A DNA stretch of 64,000 bases from assembly GCF_000802425.1 (NCBI RefSeq), contig NZ_JRUD01000002.1:310001-374000 (forward strand). The letters run 5' to 3'. Of this stretch, positions 37,701-49,000 are shown one piece after another. Source of the stretch: Pseudomonas flexibilis. GTDB taxonomy: Bacteria; Pseudomonadota; Gammaproteobacteria; Pseudomonadales; Pseudomonadaceae. Numbering within the stretch: position 1 is the first letter of the stretch; each line of letters opens with the position of its first letter. The notes under the pieces were generated by a model, which saw only the letters and a list, made by a program, of their open reading frames with translations, was not told the origin of the DNA and did not search any database. The position numbers and the translations under genes were made by a program.

Positions 37701-37738
37701 CATCGCGGCTGAAGCCAGGGGGGGCTTCAGCCGCGATG
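37701..37738 (-). terminator. Hairpin after the purine permease gene, REP-derived
   Basis: Perfect 16-bp arms CATCGCGGCTGAAGCC / GGCTTCAGCCGCGATG with a six-base loop. There is no T run, so it is either a REP-type 3' stabiliser or a factor-assisted terminator. The arm matches the REP core near 24.8 kb. Confidence 0.65.
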
Positions 37739-37746
37739 GGCAGGGA

Positions 37747-39036
37747 TCAGAACAGCGCCAGCTTGACCACGAACAGTGCCGACAGCACCCACATGGCCGG
37801 GCTCAGTTCGCGCCAGCGGCCGGCCAGCAGGTGAATGGCCGTCCAGGCAATGAAGCCGAAGGCGATGCCGTTGGCGATGGAGAAGGTCAGCGGCATGGCC
37901 AGTGCGGCGATGGACACCGGAGCGGCCACGGCCAGGTCGTTCCAGTCGATGCTGGCCAGGCTGCTGAGCATCAGGACGGCGACGAACATCAGTGCCGGCG
38001 CAGTGGCGTAGGCGGGCACCGAACTGGCCAGCGGCGAGAAGAACAGGCTGAGCAGGAACAGCAGGGCGACCACGCAGGCCGTCAGGCCGGTACGGCCACC
38101 GGCACCGATGCCGGCGGCGGATTCCACGTAGCTGGTGGTGGTCGAGGTGCCCAGCGCGGCACCGGCCATGGTGGCGGTGCTGTCGGCCAGCAGGGCGCGG
38201 CCCAGGCGCGGCATGTGGCCGTTCTTGTCGACCAGGCCGGCGCGCTGCGACACGCCGATCAGGGTGCCGGAGGTGTCGAACAGGTCGACGAACAGGAAGG
38301 CGAAGATCACGCTGACCAGGCCAATGTCCAGCGCGCCCATGATGTCCAGTTCCAGCAGGGTGGGCATCAGCGACGGCGGCGCGGAGACCACGCCCTGCAG
38401 CTCGGACAGGCCGAGCAGGATGGACAGGGCGGTGACCGCCAGGATGCCGATCATCACCGCGCCGGTGATCCTGCGGTAGGCCAGCGCGGCGATCAGGAAG
38501 AAGCCCAGGCAGGCCAGCAGCGGACCGCCGGCGCCCAGATCGCCCAGGCCCACCAGGGTAGCCGGGTGGTCGACCACGATGCCGGCGTTCTTCAGCGCGA
38601 TGATTGCCAGGAACAGGCCGATACCGGCGCCGATGCCGGCGCGCAGCGGCAGCGGCACGCTGTTGATGATCCATTCGCGGACCTTGAAGGCCGACAGCAG
38701 GAAGAACAGCACGCCGGACAGGAACACCGCGCCCAGGCCGACCTGCCAGGTGTAGCCCATGGTCAGCACGACGGTGTAGGTGAAGAAGGCGTTCAGGCCC
38801 ATGCCCGGCGCCAGGGCGATCGGGTAGTTGGCCAGCAGACCCATCAGGGAAGAGCCGATGGCGGCGGCCAGGCAGGTGGCGACGAACACCGCGCCCTGGT
38901 CCATGCCGGTGGCGGCCAGCATCGATGGGTTGACGAACAGGATGTAGGCCATGGTCAGGAAGGTCGTCAGACCGGCCAGGATCTCGGTGCGCACGCTGGT
39001 GTTGTGCGCGCGGAGTTGGAACAGCTTTTCCAGCAT
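37747..39036 (-). CDS. NCS2-family purine permease (AzgA-like)
   Basis: A 429-residue nucleobase transporter of the NCS2 family, AzgA branch (adenine, guanine, hypoxanthine). The branch features TEILAGLTTFLTMAYILFVNP (positions 16-36), APGMGLNAFFTY, and FVDLFDTSGTLIGVSQRAGL (positions 271-290) are present, with about 12-14 membrane helices. GGGAGAT precedes the ATG at MLEKLFQLRAHNTS; the open frame continues 21 codons upstream. Exact purine preference is not readable from the sequence. Confidence 0.88.
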   Translation of the reverse strand: MLEKLFQLRAHNTSVRTEILAGLTTFLTMAYILFVNPSMLAATGMDQGAVFVATCLAAAIGSSLMGLLANYPIALAPGMGLNAFFTYTVVLTMGYTWQVGLGAVFLSGVLFFLLSAFKVREWIINSVPLPLRAGIGAGIGLFLAIIALKNAGIVVDHPATLVGLGDLGAGGPLLACLGFFLIAALAYRRITGAVMIGILAVTALSILLGLSELQGVVSAPPSLMPTLLELDIMGALDIGLVSVIFAFLFVDLFDTSGTLIGVSQRAGLVDKNGHMPRLGRALLADSTATMAGAALGTSTTTSYVESAAGIGAGGRTGLTACVVALLFLLSLFFSPLASSVPAYATAPALMFVAVLMLSSLASIDWNDLAVAAPVSIAALAMPLTFSIANGIAFGFIAWTAIHLLAGRWRELSPAMWVLSALFVVKLALF

Positions 39037-39376
39037 GGGGATCTCCCAGAGCGATTTGCGGCTGTGCAGTGCGGGGGGGCAAAAAAAGCGCTGCATCATA
39101 CCAGTTCGTGGTCCGACACGAGGTTCGGGCCGGCAGGCCAGTGAAATGCAATCGGCGGGCCAGGCGCCGCAGGCCGGTCATGGGGAAGGGCGGCCGCCGC
39201 GCCATCACCCTGGAAGTGCCCCTGCTGGGGCTGCTGGCCGCGCACGCGGTGGTTTCTCTGTAGCTGGGCGAGTCGGTTCGGCCTGACGCTGTTCGCGCTG
39301 ATCCCGGAGGCGCTGGCTTCCGGTGAGGTCCTTCCAGTAGGCTTTCTGCCATCATCGTAGTCGTGGAGCTCGGCGG
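39037..39376. other. 340-base gap between the purine permease and hscC genes
   Basis: A divergent intergenic region. It contains a GC-rich stretch (about 39120-39260) ending in an in-frame stop (VPLLGLLAAHAVVSL then stop) that reads like a fragment of a membrane protein, but no start or ribosome site supports a gene. The part after 39260 is less GC-rich and should hold the hscC promoter; no clear boxes were seen. No purine riboswitch core was found before the permease gene. Confidence 0.35.
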
Positions 39377-41068
39377 ATGCTTGTAGGGATTGACCTCGGT
39401 ACCACCAACAGTCTGGTGGCCGTGTGGAGAAAGGGTCAGGCGCAGTTGGTTCCAAATGCGCTGGGCCAGGTGCTGACGCCGAGTGTGGTAGGCCTGGATG
39501 ACCAGGGACAGGTCGTGGTTGGCGAGGTGGCGCGCGAGCGTTTGCAAACCCACCCGCATCTGACCTGTGCCCTGTTCAAACGCCATATGGGCAGCACATG
39601 GCAGGGGCGACTCGGGGACAGGACATTTCGTCCCGAAGAATTGTCCGCCTTGGTGCTGCGCAGCTTGCGAGAGGATGTGGAGCGTGCGTTCGGCGAGCCT
39701 GTTACCGAAGCGGTCATCAGTGTCCCTGCCTATTTCAGCGATGCTCAGCGCAAAGCCACTCGGGTGGCGGGCGAACTGGCCGGCCTGAAGGTCGAGCGGC
39801 TGATCAACGAGCCCACCGCCGCCGCCCTCGCCTATGGCCTCGAGCAAAAGTCGGCGACCACCTTCCTAGTTTTCGACCTGGGTGGCGGCACCTTCGACGT
39901 CTCCATCCTGGAGCTTTTCGATGGCGTGATGGAGGTGCGTGCCAGCGCCGGCGACAACTTCCTCGGCGGCGAGGATTTCGACAGCGCTCTAGTGAAGCAT
40001 GTACTCGCGCACTGCCCCGAATTGGCCACTTGGCACGCCGAGAGTGGCGAAGGTGTACAGCGACTCAGTCGGGAGGCGCAAAGGGTTCGTCACGCGCTTG
40101 GCCAGCATGAGGAAGTTCCGTTTCGCTTCGTCATGGGACGGCAGGAAGGCTCGATTGTCATTGATACGCAGCGTTTCCAGCAGATTGCCGAGCCGCTGAT
40201 CAAGCGTCTGCGCGCGCCGTTGGACAGGGCTTTGCATGATGCACGCCTGAAGGTCGGCGATCTGGATGAGATCGTGCTCGTTGGCGGGGCGACGCGAATG
40301 CCGCTGGCGCGGAAACTGGTCGTCAGTCTCTTCGGGCGATTACCCCTCATGAACATCAATCCGGATGAAGTGGTCGCCAAGGGCGCAGCGATCCAGGCCG
40401 CACTCAAGCAGCGCGATGCCGCGCTAGAAGAAATCGTTCTGACTGATGTTTGTCCCTACACCCTGGGAATCGAGACATCCGAGCAGTACGGTCGACAGAT
40501 CGATCCTGGCCATTACCTGCCCATCATCGAGCGCAACAGCGTCGTTCCTCTGAGTCGCACCCGGGAAATCGTCACGTTGCATGACCAGCAGTCAGAGGTT
40601 CTGGTGCGGATCTTCCAGGGCGAGAGCCGACTGGTGAAAGACAACATCCTGCTTGGTGAACTGCGGATTGCTGTGCCTCCCCGCAAGGCGGGGGAGGTGT
40701 CGCTGTCCGTGCGCTTCACCTACGACATCAATGGCGTGCTGGAAGCCGAGGTCACCACGGGTATTACAGGCGAGACCCGACGGTTAGTGATAGAGAACAA
40801 TCCCGGGGTGTTAAGCAAGGAGGAGATCGGCCGGCGCTTGAAATCGCTGGAAGCGCTCAAGGTTCATCCGCGGGATAGGCAGGTGAATTCCCTGCTGGTG
40901 GCGCGAATGGATCGATTGTTTCAGGAGAGCCTGGGGGATCAACGCAGCTATGTTGGCGAGTTGGCTGCGTACTTCCAGCGTGAGCTGGAAAGCCAGGATG
41001 AGCTGCGCATTCGTGAGGCACATGTAGAGATTACTCAGCGTTTGGACGAGTTGGAGCGGCACTGGTGA
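39377..41068 (+). CDS. hscC: HscC-like Hsp70 chaperone
   Basis: A specialised Hsp70 of 563 residues, close in length to E. coli HscC. The ATPase domain shows GIDLGTTNS (4-12), [23 protein letters not shown] and VGGATRMP. The linker is [13 protein letters not shown] in place of the DnaK form, and the substrate domain is short, lacking the long DnaK lid tail. GGAG lies nine bases before the ATG. It overlaps the next gene (GTGA), which encodes a J-like membrane protein. Codons ending in A or T are visibly more frequent than in flanking genes, suggesting acquisition by transfer. Confidence 0.9.
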   Translation: MLVGIDLGTTNSLVAVWRKGQAQLVPNALGQVLTPSVVGLDDQGQVVVGEVARERLQTHPHLTCALFKRHMGSTWQGRLGDRTFRPEELSALVLRSLREDVERAFGEPVTEAVISVPAYFSDAQRKATRVAGELAGLKVERLINEPTAAALAYGLEQKSATTFLVFDLGGGTFDVSILELFDGVMEVRASAGDNFLGGEDFDSALVKHVLAHCPELATWHAESGEGVQRLSREAQRVRHALGQHEEVPFRFVMGRQEGSIVIDTQRFQQIAEPLIKRLRAPLDRALHDARLKVGDLDEIVLVGGATRMPLARKLVVSLFGRLPLMNINPDEVVAKGAAIQAALKQRDAALEEIVLTDVCPYTLGIETSEQYGRQIDPGHYLPIIERNSVVPLSRTREIVTLHDQQSEVLVRIFQGESRLVKDNILLGELRIAVPPRKAGEVSLSVRFTYDINGVLEAEVTTGITGETRRLVIENNPGVLSKEEIGRRLKSLEALKVHPRDRQVNSLLVARMDRLFQESLGDQRSYVGELAAYFQRELESQDELRIREAHVEITQRLDELERHW

Positions 41069-42654
41069 GCGACTTGATGGATTGTTCGGCGCTTTTCGAA
41101 ACGGATTTGGATGAACGGGCTATCAAGCGGCGCTATGCCCTCCTGCTCAAGCAAAACCGGCCGGAAGACGACCTGGATGGGTTCCAGCGCTTGCGAGAGG
41201 CGTATGAGCAGGCGCTGCATAGGGTTCGGGCCGCCGGTAGGTGCGAGGAGGCAGCCAGGCATGTCGCCCCGTCCGAGCCTGAAGGTGCTACGCATGTGCG
41301 GGCGGAGTTTTCGCAAATGCAGCAGTACTTCCAGGACCCCAACGAGGCGTCGCTGGATCAGGTGCTTGCTGAGGTGAGGGGGCAGGGGCTTCAGGCTGAG
41401 TTCGAACAGGCTCTGCTGGAGGCGTGCCTCAAGGACCGCAGGGGTTCAATCCTGATGGCACGTTGGGCATTGGATCGTCTGGAGTGGTTCAGCGTGAACC
41501 AGCGTGTCGAGTTGCCGCTGGATCAGTTGAATGCACTATCGGATGTCCTGCTCCACTGGGCGCTGGCCAATCTGGAATACCTCCTTGAGAACGGTCATGA
41601 GCAGGACTTTCTGGGGTGGGTCGAGGGCCTGTTACAGGAAGCCTGGTTACAAGCCTATGAGCGGCGTGGGGTGTTCATGCAATGCCTGATGAGGGTGTTG
41701 TTGAACGCAAAATCCTGGTCGGCATCGCTGTTCGACGCCGTCAGCGAACTCTGCGGTTGGTCCCAGGCCCCTACTTATATCCCCGAATGGGAGGCGCTTG
41801 TTCACCGTGCCGAGGCCGTCGCATTCGGCGAATGTTTGCATGGATATCTGCAGGAGGACTCCGCGCCTGCTGATCGCACGCGTGACGATTGGGGCGTAAT
41901 GCGCAAGATCGAGTGGAGTTCCGAACGAAAGGCAGCCTGGTTCCTGCTCAAGCCCTTGAGCGAGACCGGGCGCTATCGATTCAGCGCTCGTTTTACCGCC
42001 CAGGATTGGCACGAATGCGCACGACTGTCCGACCTGTTGAAGCATCGTTTCCAGCCCCTGCAGGCCTGGTTCAACCACCCGGATCTCGACTCCTGGGAAA
42101 ACCTGGTGCCCCGCCCGTCCGGGTGGGCGCATGTCAGTTGGATGATTTGGCTGGTCCTGCTGATCCCGATGTTGCTTGGGACTGTGGTCATGTGGAAACA
42201 GAACGGCACGCCAGTCACTGCCGGCAACCTTTTGGGTATGGCTGTGATTGCCGGGCTGGGCACCTGGTTCTTGCGATTTTTTGGCCTGGGCTGGAGTGCA
42301 CTGGTCGACAGGCTCAGTCTTCTGGAAGTGAAACTCAACCAGTGGCTTCTGCCGGATGGCTGGCGGGTGGGGAGGCGTGGGTTGTCGGTTCTGCGCCATG
42401 TCGTCCCATGCCTGGTGCTGGCAACTCTGTTCTATTTCGCGAGCAGTCTCCGGGGAGACAAAGGCTACGCAGCCGCCTTCATGGCTTTCCTGCTTTGCGC
42501 CAGCTACGCCTGGTTTGCCTCCTGGGGCGTGTCTCCGCCAGAAATGCTCTCGAAGCTATCACCTCGGCAGCGCGACCGTCTGCTGCAGGGTGTCGTCCTG
42601 ACCGGCGTTATCGTGCTGGGTATCTACTTGTATTCCACGAGCGGCGCCGCATGA
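41065..42654 (+). CDS. Membrane J-like co-chaperone (DjlB/DjlC type)
   Basis: A 529-residue protein with an N-terminal J-like helix pair (about residues 9-55): [17 protein letters not shown] followed by [13 protein letters not shown]. The invariant HPD is replaced by RPE (residues 32-34), a degenerate form known in HscC partners DjlB and DjlC. A large helical middle domain follows, then about five membrane helices in the last 180 residues. GTG start with a four-base overlap to hscC implies translational coupling and a dedicated Hsp70-J pair. Codon use is like hscC, unlike the flanks. Confidence 0.82.
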   Translation: MSDLMDCSALFETDLDERAIKRRYALLLKQNRPEDDLDGFQRLREAYEQALHRVRAAGRCEEAARHVAPSEPEGATHVRAEFSQMQQYFQDPNEASLDQVLAEVRGQGLQAEFEQALLEACLKDRRGSILMARWALDRLEWFSVNQRVELPLDQLNALSDVLLHWALANLEYLLENGHEQDFLGWVEGLLQEAWLQAYERRGVFMQCLMRVLLNAKSWSASLFDAVSELCGWSQAPTYIPEWEALVHRAEAVAFGECLHGYLQEDSAPADRTRDDWGVMRKIEWSSERKAAWFLLKPLSETGRYRFSARFTAQDWHECARLSDLLKHRFQPLQAWFNHPDLDSWENLVPRPSGWAHVSWMIWLVLLIPMLLGTVVMWKQNGTPVTAGNLLGMAVIAGLGTWFLRFFGLGWSALVDRLSLLEVKLNQWLLPDGWRVGRRGLSVLRHVVPCLVLATLFYFASSLRGDKGYAAAFMAFLLCASYAWFASWGVSPPEMLSKLSPRQRDRLLQGVVLTGVIVLGIYLYSTSGAA

Positions 42655-42676
42655 CGTGCTGGTGGGCGGCGCAGCG

Positions 42677-43798
42677 CTACTTCTGCACACGCAACACGAC
42701 GAACTTCGGCGTCGCCGCCACCTGTTCCACGCCCTCGAACAGCCGCTTGAGCTTCACGTGGTACCCCAGGTGACGGTTGCCGACGATCCACAGTTCACCC
42801 CGCGGCGTCAGGGCGCGCTTGGCCTGCTGGAACATGCGCCAGGCGAGGAAGTCGCCGACCACCTGCTGCTGGTGGAAGGGCGGGTTGCACAGCACCAGGT
42901 CCAGCGAGCCAGCCGGCTGTTCGGCCAGCCCGTCGCCGGGGCGGATCTCCACCGGGCGCTCGCCGAGGATCGCCCGCCAGTTCTCGGCGGCCGACTGCAC
43001 GGCCATGTAGGACTCGTCCACCAGGGTCAGGTGTGCCTCGGGATTGGCCAGCGCGCAAGCGATGCCCAGGATGCCGTTGCCGCAGCCAAGGTCCGCGACC
43101 CGTGCCGTGCCCAGTCCGCTCGGCAGATGCGGCAGGAAGGCCCGGGTGCCGATGTCCAGCCCTTCGCGGCAGAACAGGTTGGCGTGGTTGAGCAGCTCGA
43201 TGGCTGGCTGATCCAGCCGGTAGCGGGTCGGGTAGGGCGATCTCGGCGCCGGGCGCGTCTCGGGTGTCGCGAACAGCAGGCGCGCCTTCTTCACCGCCAA
43301 CGAGGCCTGTACCGGACCGATGTACTGCTCCAGCAGGTCACCAGCGGCGCGCGGCAGGTGCTTGATCATGGCTGCGGCGATCACCCGGGCATTCGGCGCC
43401 AGGCGGCCGTGCAGGCGGATCAGTTGCTCCTCCAGCAAGGCCAGGGTCTTCGGGATGCGGATCAGCACCACATCGAACGACCCCTCGGGGGTGGTGCTGG
43501 CCGGCACGAACAGCGGCGCGGCGCTGAGGCCGTTGCGTTCCAGGTTCTTTTGCAGGGCCAGATGGCCCAGGTGCGAGTCGCCGCTGCTGGTCACCCGGGC
43601 ATGGGGCGCCAGGCTGCAGGCCAGCGCGCCGAAGCTGTCGTTGAGGACCAGCACCCGCTCATCGGCAGCGAGCCCCTGTTCATGAAGATGGGTGAGCAGG
43701 TACTCGTCGGCGGCGTCGAACGCCTGCAGGGGGTCGTTCGGTTGCTCGGGCTGGCGGATCAGGTCGAGGCGGGCGAAGGGCGTGTCGAGAATAGGCAT
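42677..43798 (-). CDS. rlmG: 23S rRNA m2G1835 methyltransferase RlmG
   Basis: RlmG methylates the exocyclic amine of G1835 in 23S rRNA. The 373-residue protein has the duplicated Rossmann layout of RlmG/RsmC: a degenerate N-terminal half, then a SAM loop ADLGCGNGILG and the catalytic NPPFH motif (LCNPPFHQQQ) that marks N2-guanine methyltransferases. The ATG at MPILDTPFARLDL is the family start. It is divergent from fpr with 75 bp between starts and convergent with the J-protein gene. Confidence 0.92.
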   Translation of the reverse strand: MPILDTPFARLDLIRQPEQPNDPLQAFDAADEYLLTHLHEQGLAADERVLVLNDSFGALACSLAPHARVTSSGDSHLGHLALQKNLERNGLSAAPLFVPASTTPEGSFDVVLIRIPKTLALLEEQLIRLHGRLAPNARVIAAAMIKHLPRAAGDLLEQYIGPVQASLAVKKARLLFATPETRPAPRSPYPTRYRLDQPAIELLNHANLFCREGLDIGTRAFLPHLPSGLGTARVADLGCGNGILGIACALANPEAHLTLVDESYMAVQSAAENWRAILGERPVEIRPGDGLAEQPAGSLDLVLCNPPFHQQQVVGDFLAWRMFQQAKRALTPRGELWIVGNRHLGYHVKLKRLFEGVEQVAATPKFVVLRVQK

Positions 43799-43873
43799 GA
43801 AAACTGGCGGGTTTCCCGAAAGCGGATTAGGCGTAGTCTGGCGGCGAACCGGAGCCACGTGGAGGTGCGAAGT

Positions 43874-44650
43874 ATGACGGCCAGCGAAGAGAAGTTCACC
43901 CGCCAGCGGCTGCTGGCCGTGGAGACCCTGACGCCCAGCCTGTTCACGCTGCGCACCACCCGCGATGCCGGCTTCCGCTTCCAGGCCGGGCAGTTCGCCC
44001 GTCTGGGGGTGCGCAAGCCGAGCGGCAGCCTGGTGTGGCGCGCTTACTCGATGGTCTCCGCGCCCCACGACGAGTTCCTGGACTTCTTCTCCGTGGTGGT
44101 TCCGGACGGCGAGTTCACCAGCGAGCTGCGCCGCCTCGGCCCGGGCGACGAGCTGCTGGTGGAACGCCAGCCCTATGGGTATCTGACCCTGGACCGCTTT
44201 GCGGACGGTCGTGACCTCTGGCTGCTGGCCACCGGCACCGGGGTGGCGCCGTTCCTGTCGATCCTGCAGGACTTCGAGGCCTGGCAGCGCTTCGAGCGCA
44301 TTGTGCTGGTGTACAGCGTGCGCGAGGCCCGGGAGCTGGCCTATCAGGACCTGATCAACGGGTTCGCACGGCGCGACTACCTGGCCGAACACGCCCACAA
44401 GCTCACCTACCTGCCGACCATCACCCGCGAGCAGCGGCCCGGTGCGTTGCACGGGCGCATCACCACGCTGCTGGAAACCGGGGAGCTGGAACGCGCTGCC
44501 GGTCTGCCGCTCAGCCCCGAGCACTCGCGCATCATGCTCTGCGGCAACCCGCAGATGATTGAGGACACCCGCCTGCTGCTCAAGGCGCGCGACCTGCAAT
44601 TGAGCCTCACCCGCCGCCCCGGCCAGGTGGCGGTCGAGAACTACTGGTAA
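43874..44650 (+). CDS. fpr: Ferredoxin/flavodoxin-NADP+ reductase
   Basis: An FAD enzyme of 258 residues that moves electrons between NADPH and ferredoxin or flavodoxin. The FAD motif RAYSMVSAPHD (residues 56-66), the NADP-binding GTGVAPFLSIL and the CGNPQMIEDT segment are intact, and the protein ends VENYW, an aromatic C-terminus typical of bacterial subclass reductases. GGAGG precedes the ATG. Next to the TerC-like and mscL genes, an order like that of P. aeruginosa fpr-mscL as I recall it. Confidence 0.92.
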   Translation: MTASEEKFTRQRLLAVETLTPSLFTLRTTRDAGFRFQAGQFARLGVRKPSGSLVWRAYSMVSAPHDEFLDFFSVVVPDGEFTSELRRLGPGDELLVERQPYGYLTLDRFADGRDLWLLATGTGVAPFLSILQDFEAWQRFERIVLVYSVREARELAYQDLINGFARRDYLAEHAHKLTYLPTITREQRPGALHGRITTLLETGELERAAGLPLSPEHSRIMLCGNPQMIEDTRLLLKARDLQLSLTRRPGQVAVENYW

Positions 44651-44911
44651 GAACTGGTTACGAATGGCTGTTTGCACGGTGCCGCGCTTGCCGTAAATTC
44701 CGCCGTTCGTTTCCCAACCCTCGGGTTATATGGACACCGACTCTCGACCTCCCCCGGCCTCGCCGGGGGATCAGCCTCCCCGCGCAGCGCACCTGACGCT
44801 GCCGTGCCGCCCGTTCGGCAATCTTCCCGTATACCGTGTCTTTCGCGCGCCGGCTGCCGCCGGCGTGCGTCTGCGCGTTCCCGTTTCCTGTCACATGAGC
44901 GTTAACCCCTG
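44651..44911 (+). other. Leader of the terC-like gene, no gene seen
   Basis: A 261-base gap with a strong hairpin, CCCCCGGC-CTC-GCCGGGGG (44753-44771), and further GC-rich inverted repeats. TerC genes are often controlled by yybP-ykoY manganese riboswitches, so this region was examined for one, but the conserved core was not recognised. The hairpin may end fpr transcription. Confidence 0.35.
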
Positions 44912-46474
44912 ATGGAACTGTTCCTCGACCCCACCGTCTGGCTCGGTCTGTTGACCCTGATCGTCCTCGAGATCGTGCTGGGTATCGACAACCTGGTCTT
45001 CATTGCCATCCTGGCCGACAAGCTGCCGCCGCATCAGCGCGACCGCGCGCGCCTGATCGGCCTCAGCCTGGCGCTGCTGATGCGCCTGGGCCTGCTGGCC
45101 AGCATCGCCTGGCTGGTGACCCTCACCGAGCCGCTGGTGGACATCCTCGGCAAGAGCTTCTCCGGGCGTGATCTGATCATGCTGGGCGGCGGCGTGTTCC
45201 TGCTGTTCAAGGCCACCATGGAGCTGCACGAGCGCCTCGAAGGCCGCATGCACCAGGCGGGCGGCAGCAAGGGCTACGCGCGCTTCTGGCCGGTGGTGGC
45301 GCAGATCATCGTGCTGGACGCAGTGTTCTCCCTGGATGCGGTGATCACCGCCGTGGGCATGGTCGAGCAGCTGCCGGTGATGATGGCGGCGGTGATCATC
45401 TCCATGGGCCTGATGATGGTGGCGAGCAAGCCGCTGACGGCATTCGTCAACGCCCGCCCCACGGTGATCATGCTGTGTCTGGGCTTTTTGATGATGATCG
45501 GCTTCAGCCTGACTGCCGAAGGCCTGGGCTTCCACATTCCCAAGGGCTACCTGTACGCGGCCATCGGCTTCTCGATTCTCATCGAGGTGTTCAACCAGCT
45601 GGCCCGTTCGCGCCGCCAGCGCAACCTGCAGAGCGAGCGCCCGCTGCGCGAGCGCACCGCCGATGCGGTGCTCAGCCTGCTGGGCGGGCGTGTCGAGGCT
45701 GATCAGGTGGGCGAGGCTATCGTCGACCTGGTGGGTGACGGCTCGTCGGAAACCCAGCCGTTCCAGCGCCGCGAGCGTCTGATGATCCGTGGCGTGCTCA
45801 ACCTCGCCGAGCAGTCGGTGCGCACGGCGATGACCGATCGCATGCAGGTGGACCGTATCAACCTGGACCAGGATCGCGAGACCATCCGCCAGGTGTTGCT
45901 GGAATCGCCGCATTCGCGCCTGCCGGTGATTCGCGGCAACGCCGTGGACGAGCCGCTGGGCTACCTGCACAAGAAGGAGCTGCTCAATGCGCTGCTGGCC
46001 GGCCAGGAGCCGGATATCGAGGCCCTGCTGCGCACGCCGCTGAGCCTGCCGGAAAGCGTCTCGGTGCTCAGCGCCCTGGAGCAGATGCGCCAGGCCTCGA
46101 CCCACGTGGCGTTCGTGATCAACGAGCTGGGGGCCTTCGAAGGCATGGTCACGCTGACCGACATCCTCGAAGCCATCGCCGGCGAGCTGCCCGACGCCAG
46201 TGAAATGGACAGTCCGGACATTGAAACGCTGGAAGGCGGATACCGGGTCAGCGGCTCGATGAACCTGGCGGTGCTGTGCCAGACGGTTGGTTTCCCCATC
46301 GATCCCACCGAGGAGTATCAGACCCTGGCCGGACTGGTGATGAGCTTGCTGAACCGCCTGCCGGTGGTGGGTGATCGGGTGGAAGCCGAGGGCTGGGAGG
46401 TGTCGGTAGGCGAGGTACGCGATCGCCGGGTCAGCAAGGTGGAGTTGCGGCCGCTGGCGGCAGAGGCCGGTTGA
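44912..46474 (+). CDS. TerC-family membrane protein with CBS and CorC/HlyC domains
   Basis: A 520-residue protein. Residues 1-235 form the TerC/YgdQ-like membrane domain with [17 protein letters not shown] (residues 19-35) and [16 protein letters not shown], whose aspartates are thought to handle metal ions such as manganese. A paired CBS domain follows (about 300-420), then a CorC/HlyC transporter-associated domain (about 430-515). Relatives are linked to metal homeostasis, including Mn export for the TerC group. The exact cargo is not established here. It is convergent with mscL across a repeat element. Confidence 0.87.
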   Translation: MELFLDPTVWLGLLTLIVLEIVLGIDNLVFIAILADKLPPHQRDRARLIGLSLALLMRLGLLASIAWLVTLTEPLVDILGKSFSGRDLIMLGGGVFLLFKATMELHERLEGRMHQAGGSKGYARFWPVVAQIIVLDAVFSLDAVITAVGMVEQLPVMMAAVIISMGLMMVASKPLTAFVNARPTVIMLCLGFLMMIGFSLTAEGLGFHIPKGYLYAAIGFSILIEVFNQLARSRRQRNLQSERPLRERTADAVLSLLGGRVEADQVGEAIVDLVGDGSSETQPFQRRERLMIRGVLNLAEQSVRTAMTDRMQVDRINLDQDRETIRQVLLESPHSRLPVIRGNAVDEPLGYLHKKELLNALLAGQEPDIEALLRTPLSLPESVSVLSALEQMRQASTHVAFVINELGAFEGMVTLTDILEAIAGELPDASEMDSPDIETLEGGYRVSGSMNLAVLCQTVGFPIDPTEEYQTLAGLVMSLLNRLPVVGDRVEAEGWEVSVGEVRDRRVSKVELRPLAAEAG

Positions 46475-46515
46475 TGGCGGAATCGCCCGGCGACGGTGCA
46501 GGGCGGTCACAACTT

Positions 46516-46613
46516 CGTAGGGTGGACAACGTTCTCCTTGTCCACCATCGCGCCGGCAGGGCGCGCCGCTTGGCGGCGCCTTGGTGGATCGGTGAAGCGC
46601 GATCCGCCCTACG
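46516..46613. repeat. GTAGGGTGG composite element, copy 7
   Basis: A near-complete copy: CGTAGGGTGGACAACG...CTTGTCCACC at the left, GGTGGATCG...CGATCCGCCCTACG at the right, and short GGCGCGCC-type pieces between. It fills the space between the convergent terC-like gene and mscL and ends six bases before the mscL stop codon. Confidence 0.78.
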
Positions 46614-46619
46614 GACTCC

Positions 46620-47033
46620 TCAGAGCCTGTCTTGCCGGCTCTTCAGCAGGTCGCGGATCTCGGTGAGCAGCGTTTCTTCCTTGGTCGGCGCCGGCGGGGC
46701 CTCGGGCTTGGCCTCTTCCTGGCGGCGCAGGCGGTTGATGAACTTGATGGCCAGGAAGATCGCGAAGGCGATGATCAGGAAGTCGATGATGCTCTGGATG
46801 AACTTGCCGTAGGCGAGCACCACCGCCGGGGTGTCGCCGACCGCTTCCTTGAGCACGATGGCCAGGTCACTGAAGTCCACGCCACCGATCAGCACGCCGA
46901 GCGGCGGCATGATCACGTCGCCCACCAGCGAGGAGACGATCTTGCCGAACGCGGCACCGATGATGATGCCCACGGCCATGTCCACCATGTTGCCGCGAAC
47001 GGCGAACGCCTTGAATTCACTGATGAAGCTCAT
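46620..47033 (-). CDS. mscL: Large-conductance mechanosensitive channel MscL
   Basis: MscL opens under membrane tension to release solutes during hypo-osmotic shock. The 137-residue protein shows the hallmark N-terminal helix and first membrane segment, [20 protein letters not shown] (positions 7-26), [12 protein letters not shown], a second membrane helix (about 75-98) and the cytoplasmic helix [19 protein letters not shown] lies nine bases before the ATG. No terminator hairpin other than the adjoining composite repeat is visible. Confidence 0.96.
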   Translation of the reverse strand: MSFISEFKAFAVRGNMVDMAVGIIIGAAFGKIVSSLVGDVIMPPLGVLIGGVDFSDLAIVLKEAVGDTPAVVLAYGKFIQSIIDFLIIAFAIFLAIKFINRLRRQEEAKPEAPPAPTKEETLLTEIRDLLKSRQDRL

Positions 47034-47209
47034 GCGGGCATCTCCTCGAAGTAACGTGGAATGTGTTGGTTATAGCCGTTGCGTTGCGCCGTTGCCGACC
47101 GTTGCGGTGCATACGATGTGACTATTGGGCACTTTGGGAATTCTTAATGGCATCGAGATATTACGCGGCATAGGCTGCGTTCCGTTGATCCATCCCGAGG
47201 AGAATTGCC

Positions 47210-47281
47210 ATGCGTAACTACCTTTCCCTGGCCGGTCTGGTCGTGCTGTTTGTCGCCAGTGCGCATTTTCAGGTCCTTTGA
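47210..47281 (+). CDS. Possible 23-residue membrane peptide
   Basis: A short reading frame, MRNYLSLAGLVVLFVASAHF then three residues and stop. It encodes one hydrophobic helix. CGAGGAGAATTGCC puts a very strong ribosome site just before the ATG, in an otherwise non-coding gap upstream of radA. I do not recognise the peptide. The strong ribosome site and membrane character favour a real small protein, but chance cannot be excluded. Confidence 0.5.
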   Translation: MRNYLSLAGLVVLFVASAHFQVL

Positions 47282-47347
47282 CCGCTGTAAATATATCCAG
47301 TCTTTTCGTATGATCCCCCGTCATCGCTGACGAGGGAGATCGGTCTC

Positions 47348-48712
<1,365 letters not shown>

Positions 48713-48741
48713 TGCCAAGCAAGGCGGGCCGCATCATCCGG

Positions 48742-48849
48742 TAAAGGCGGACATCGCTTCACCTGTCCGCCGGGCGGTCCGCACGGCGTCGTGCTTGGTG
48801 CTTCGGAGTTGCCTGTTTGGCGGACAAATAAAGCGTTGTCCGCCCTACG
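48742..48849. repeat. GTAGGGTGG-type composite element, copy 8
   Basis: A variant in which GGTGGA has become GGCGGA: GGCGGACATCG...CCTGTCCGCC at the left and GGCGGACAAAT...CGTTGTCCGCCCTACG at the right. It lies between the convergent radA and glyA genes. Confidence 0.68.
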
Positions 48850-48957
48850 CCTGGTGGGTGCGTTGTCTGCCCTGCGTCTGTGGCCTGGCGAATGGCGCTG
48901 GCCGTCTCGGGTGCAGCGTCGAACTGGCGTAATGCCGCCTCCATGCAAACCGCAAAC

Positions 48958-48985
48958 AAAAAGCCCGGCATTTGCCGGGCTTTTT
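48958..48985 (-). terminator. Terminator of glyA, bidirectional in form
   Basis: AAAAAGCCCGGCA / TGCCGGGCTTTTT with a two-base loop; T runs on both strands, 16 bases from the glyA stop codon. Confidence 0.9.
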
Positions 48986-49000
48986 GCATTGCGTGGATGC

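Noticed and set aside
39069..39263. Possible small gene or pseudogene before hscC
   Set aside because: The reading frame lacks a ribosome site and resembles no family; treated as intergenic.
44651..44911. yybP-ykoY manganese riboswitch before the terC-like gene
   Set aside because: Considered because TerC genes often carry one, but the conserved core bases could not be matched; a covariance search would be decisive.
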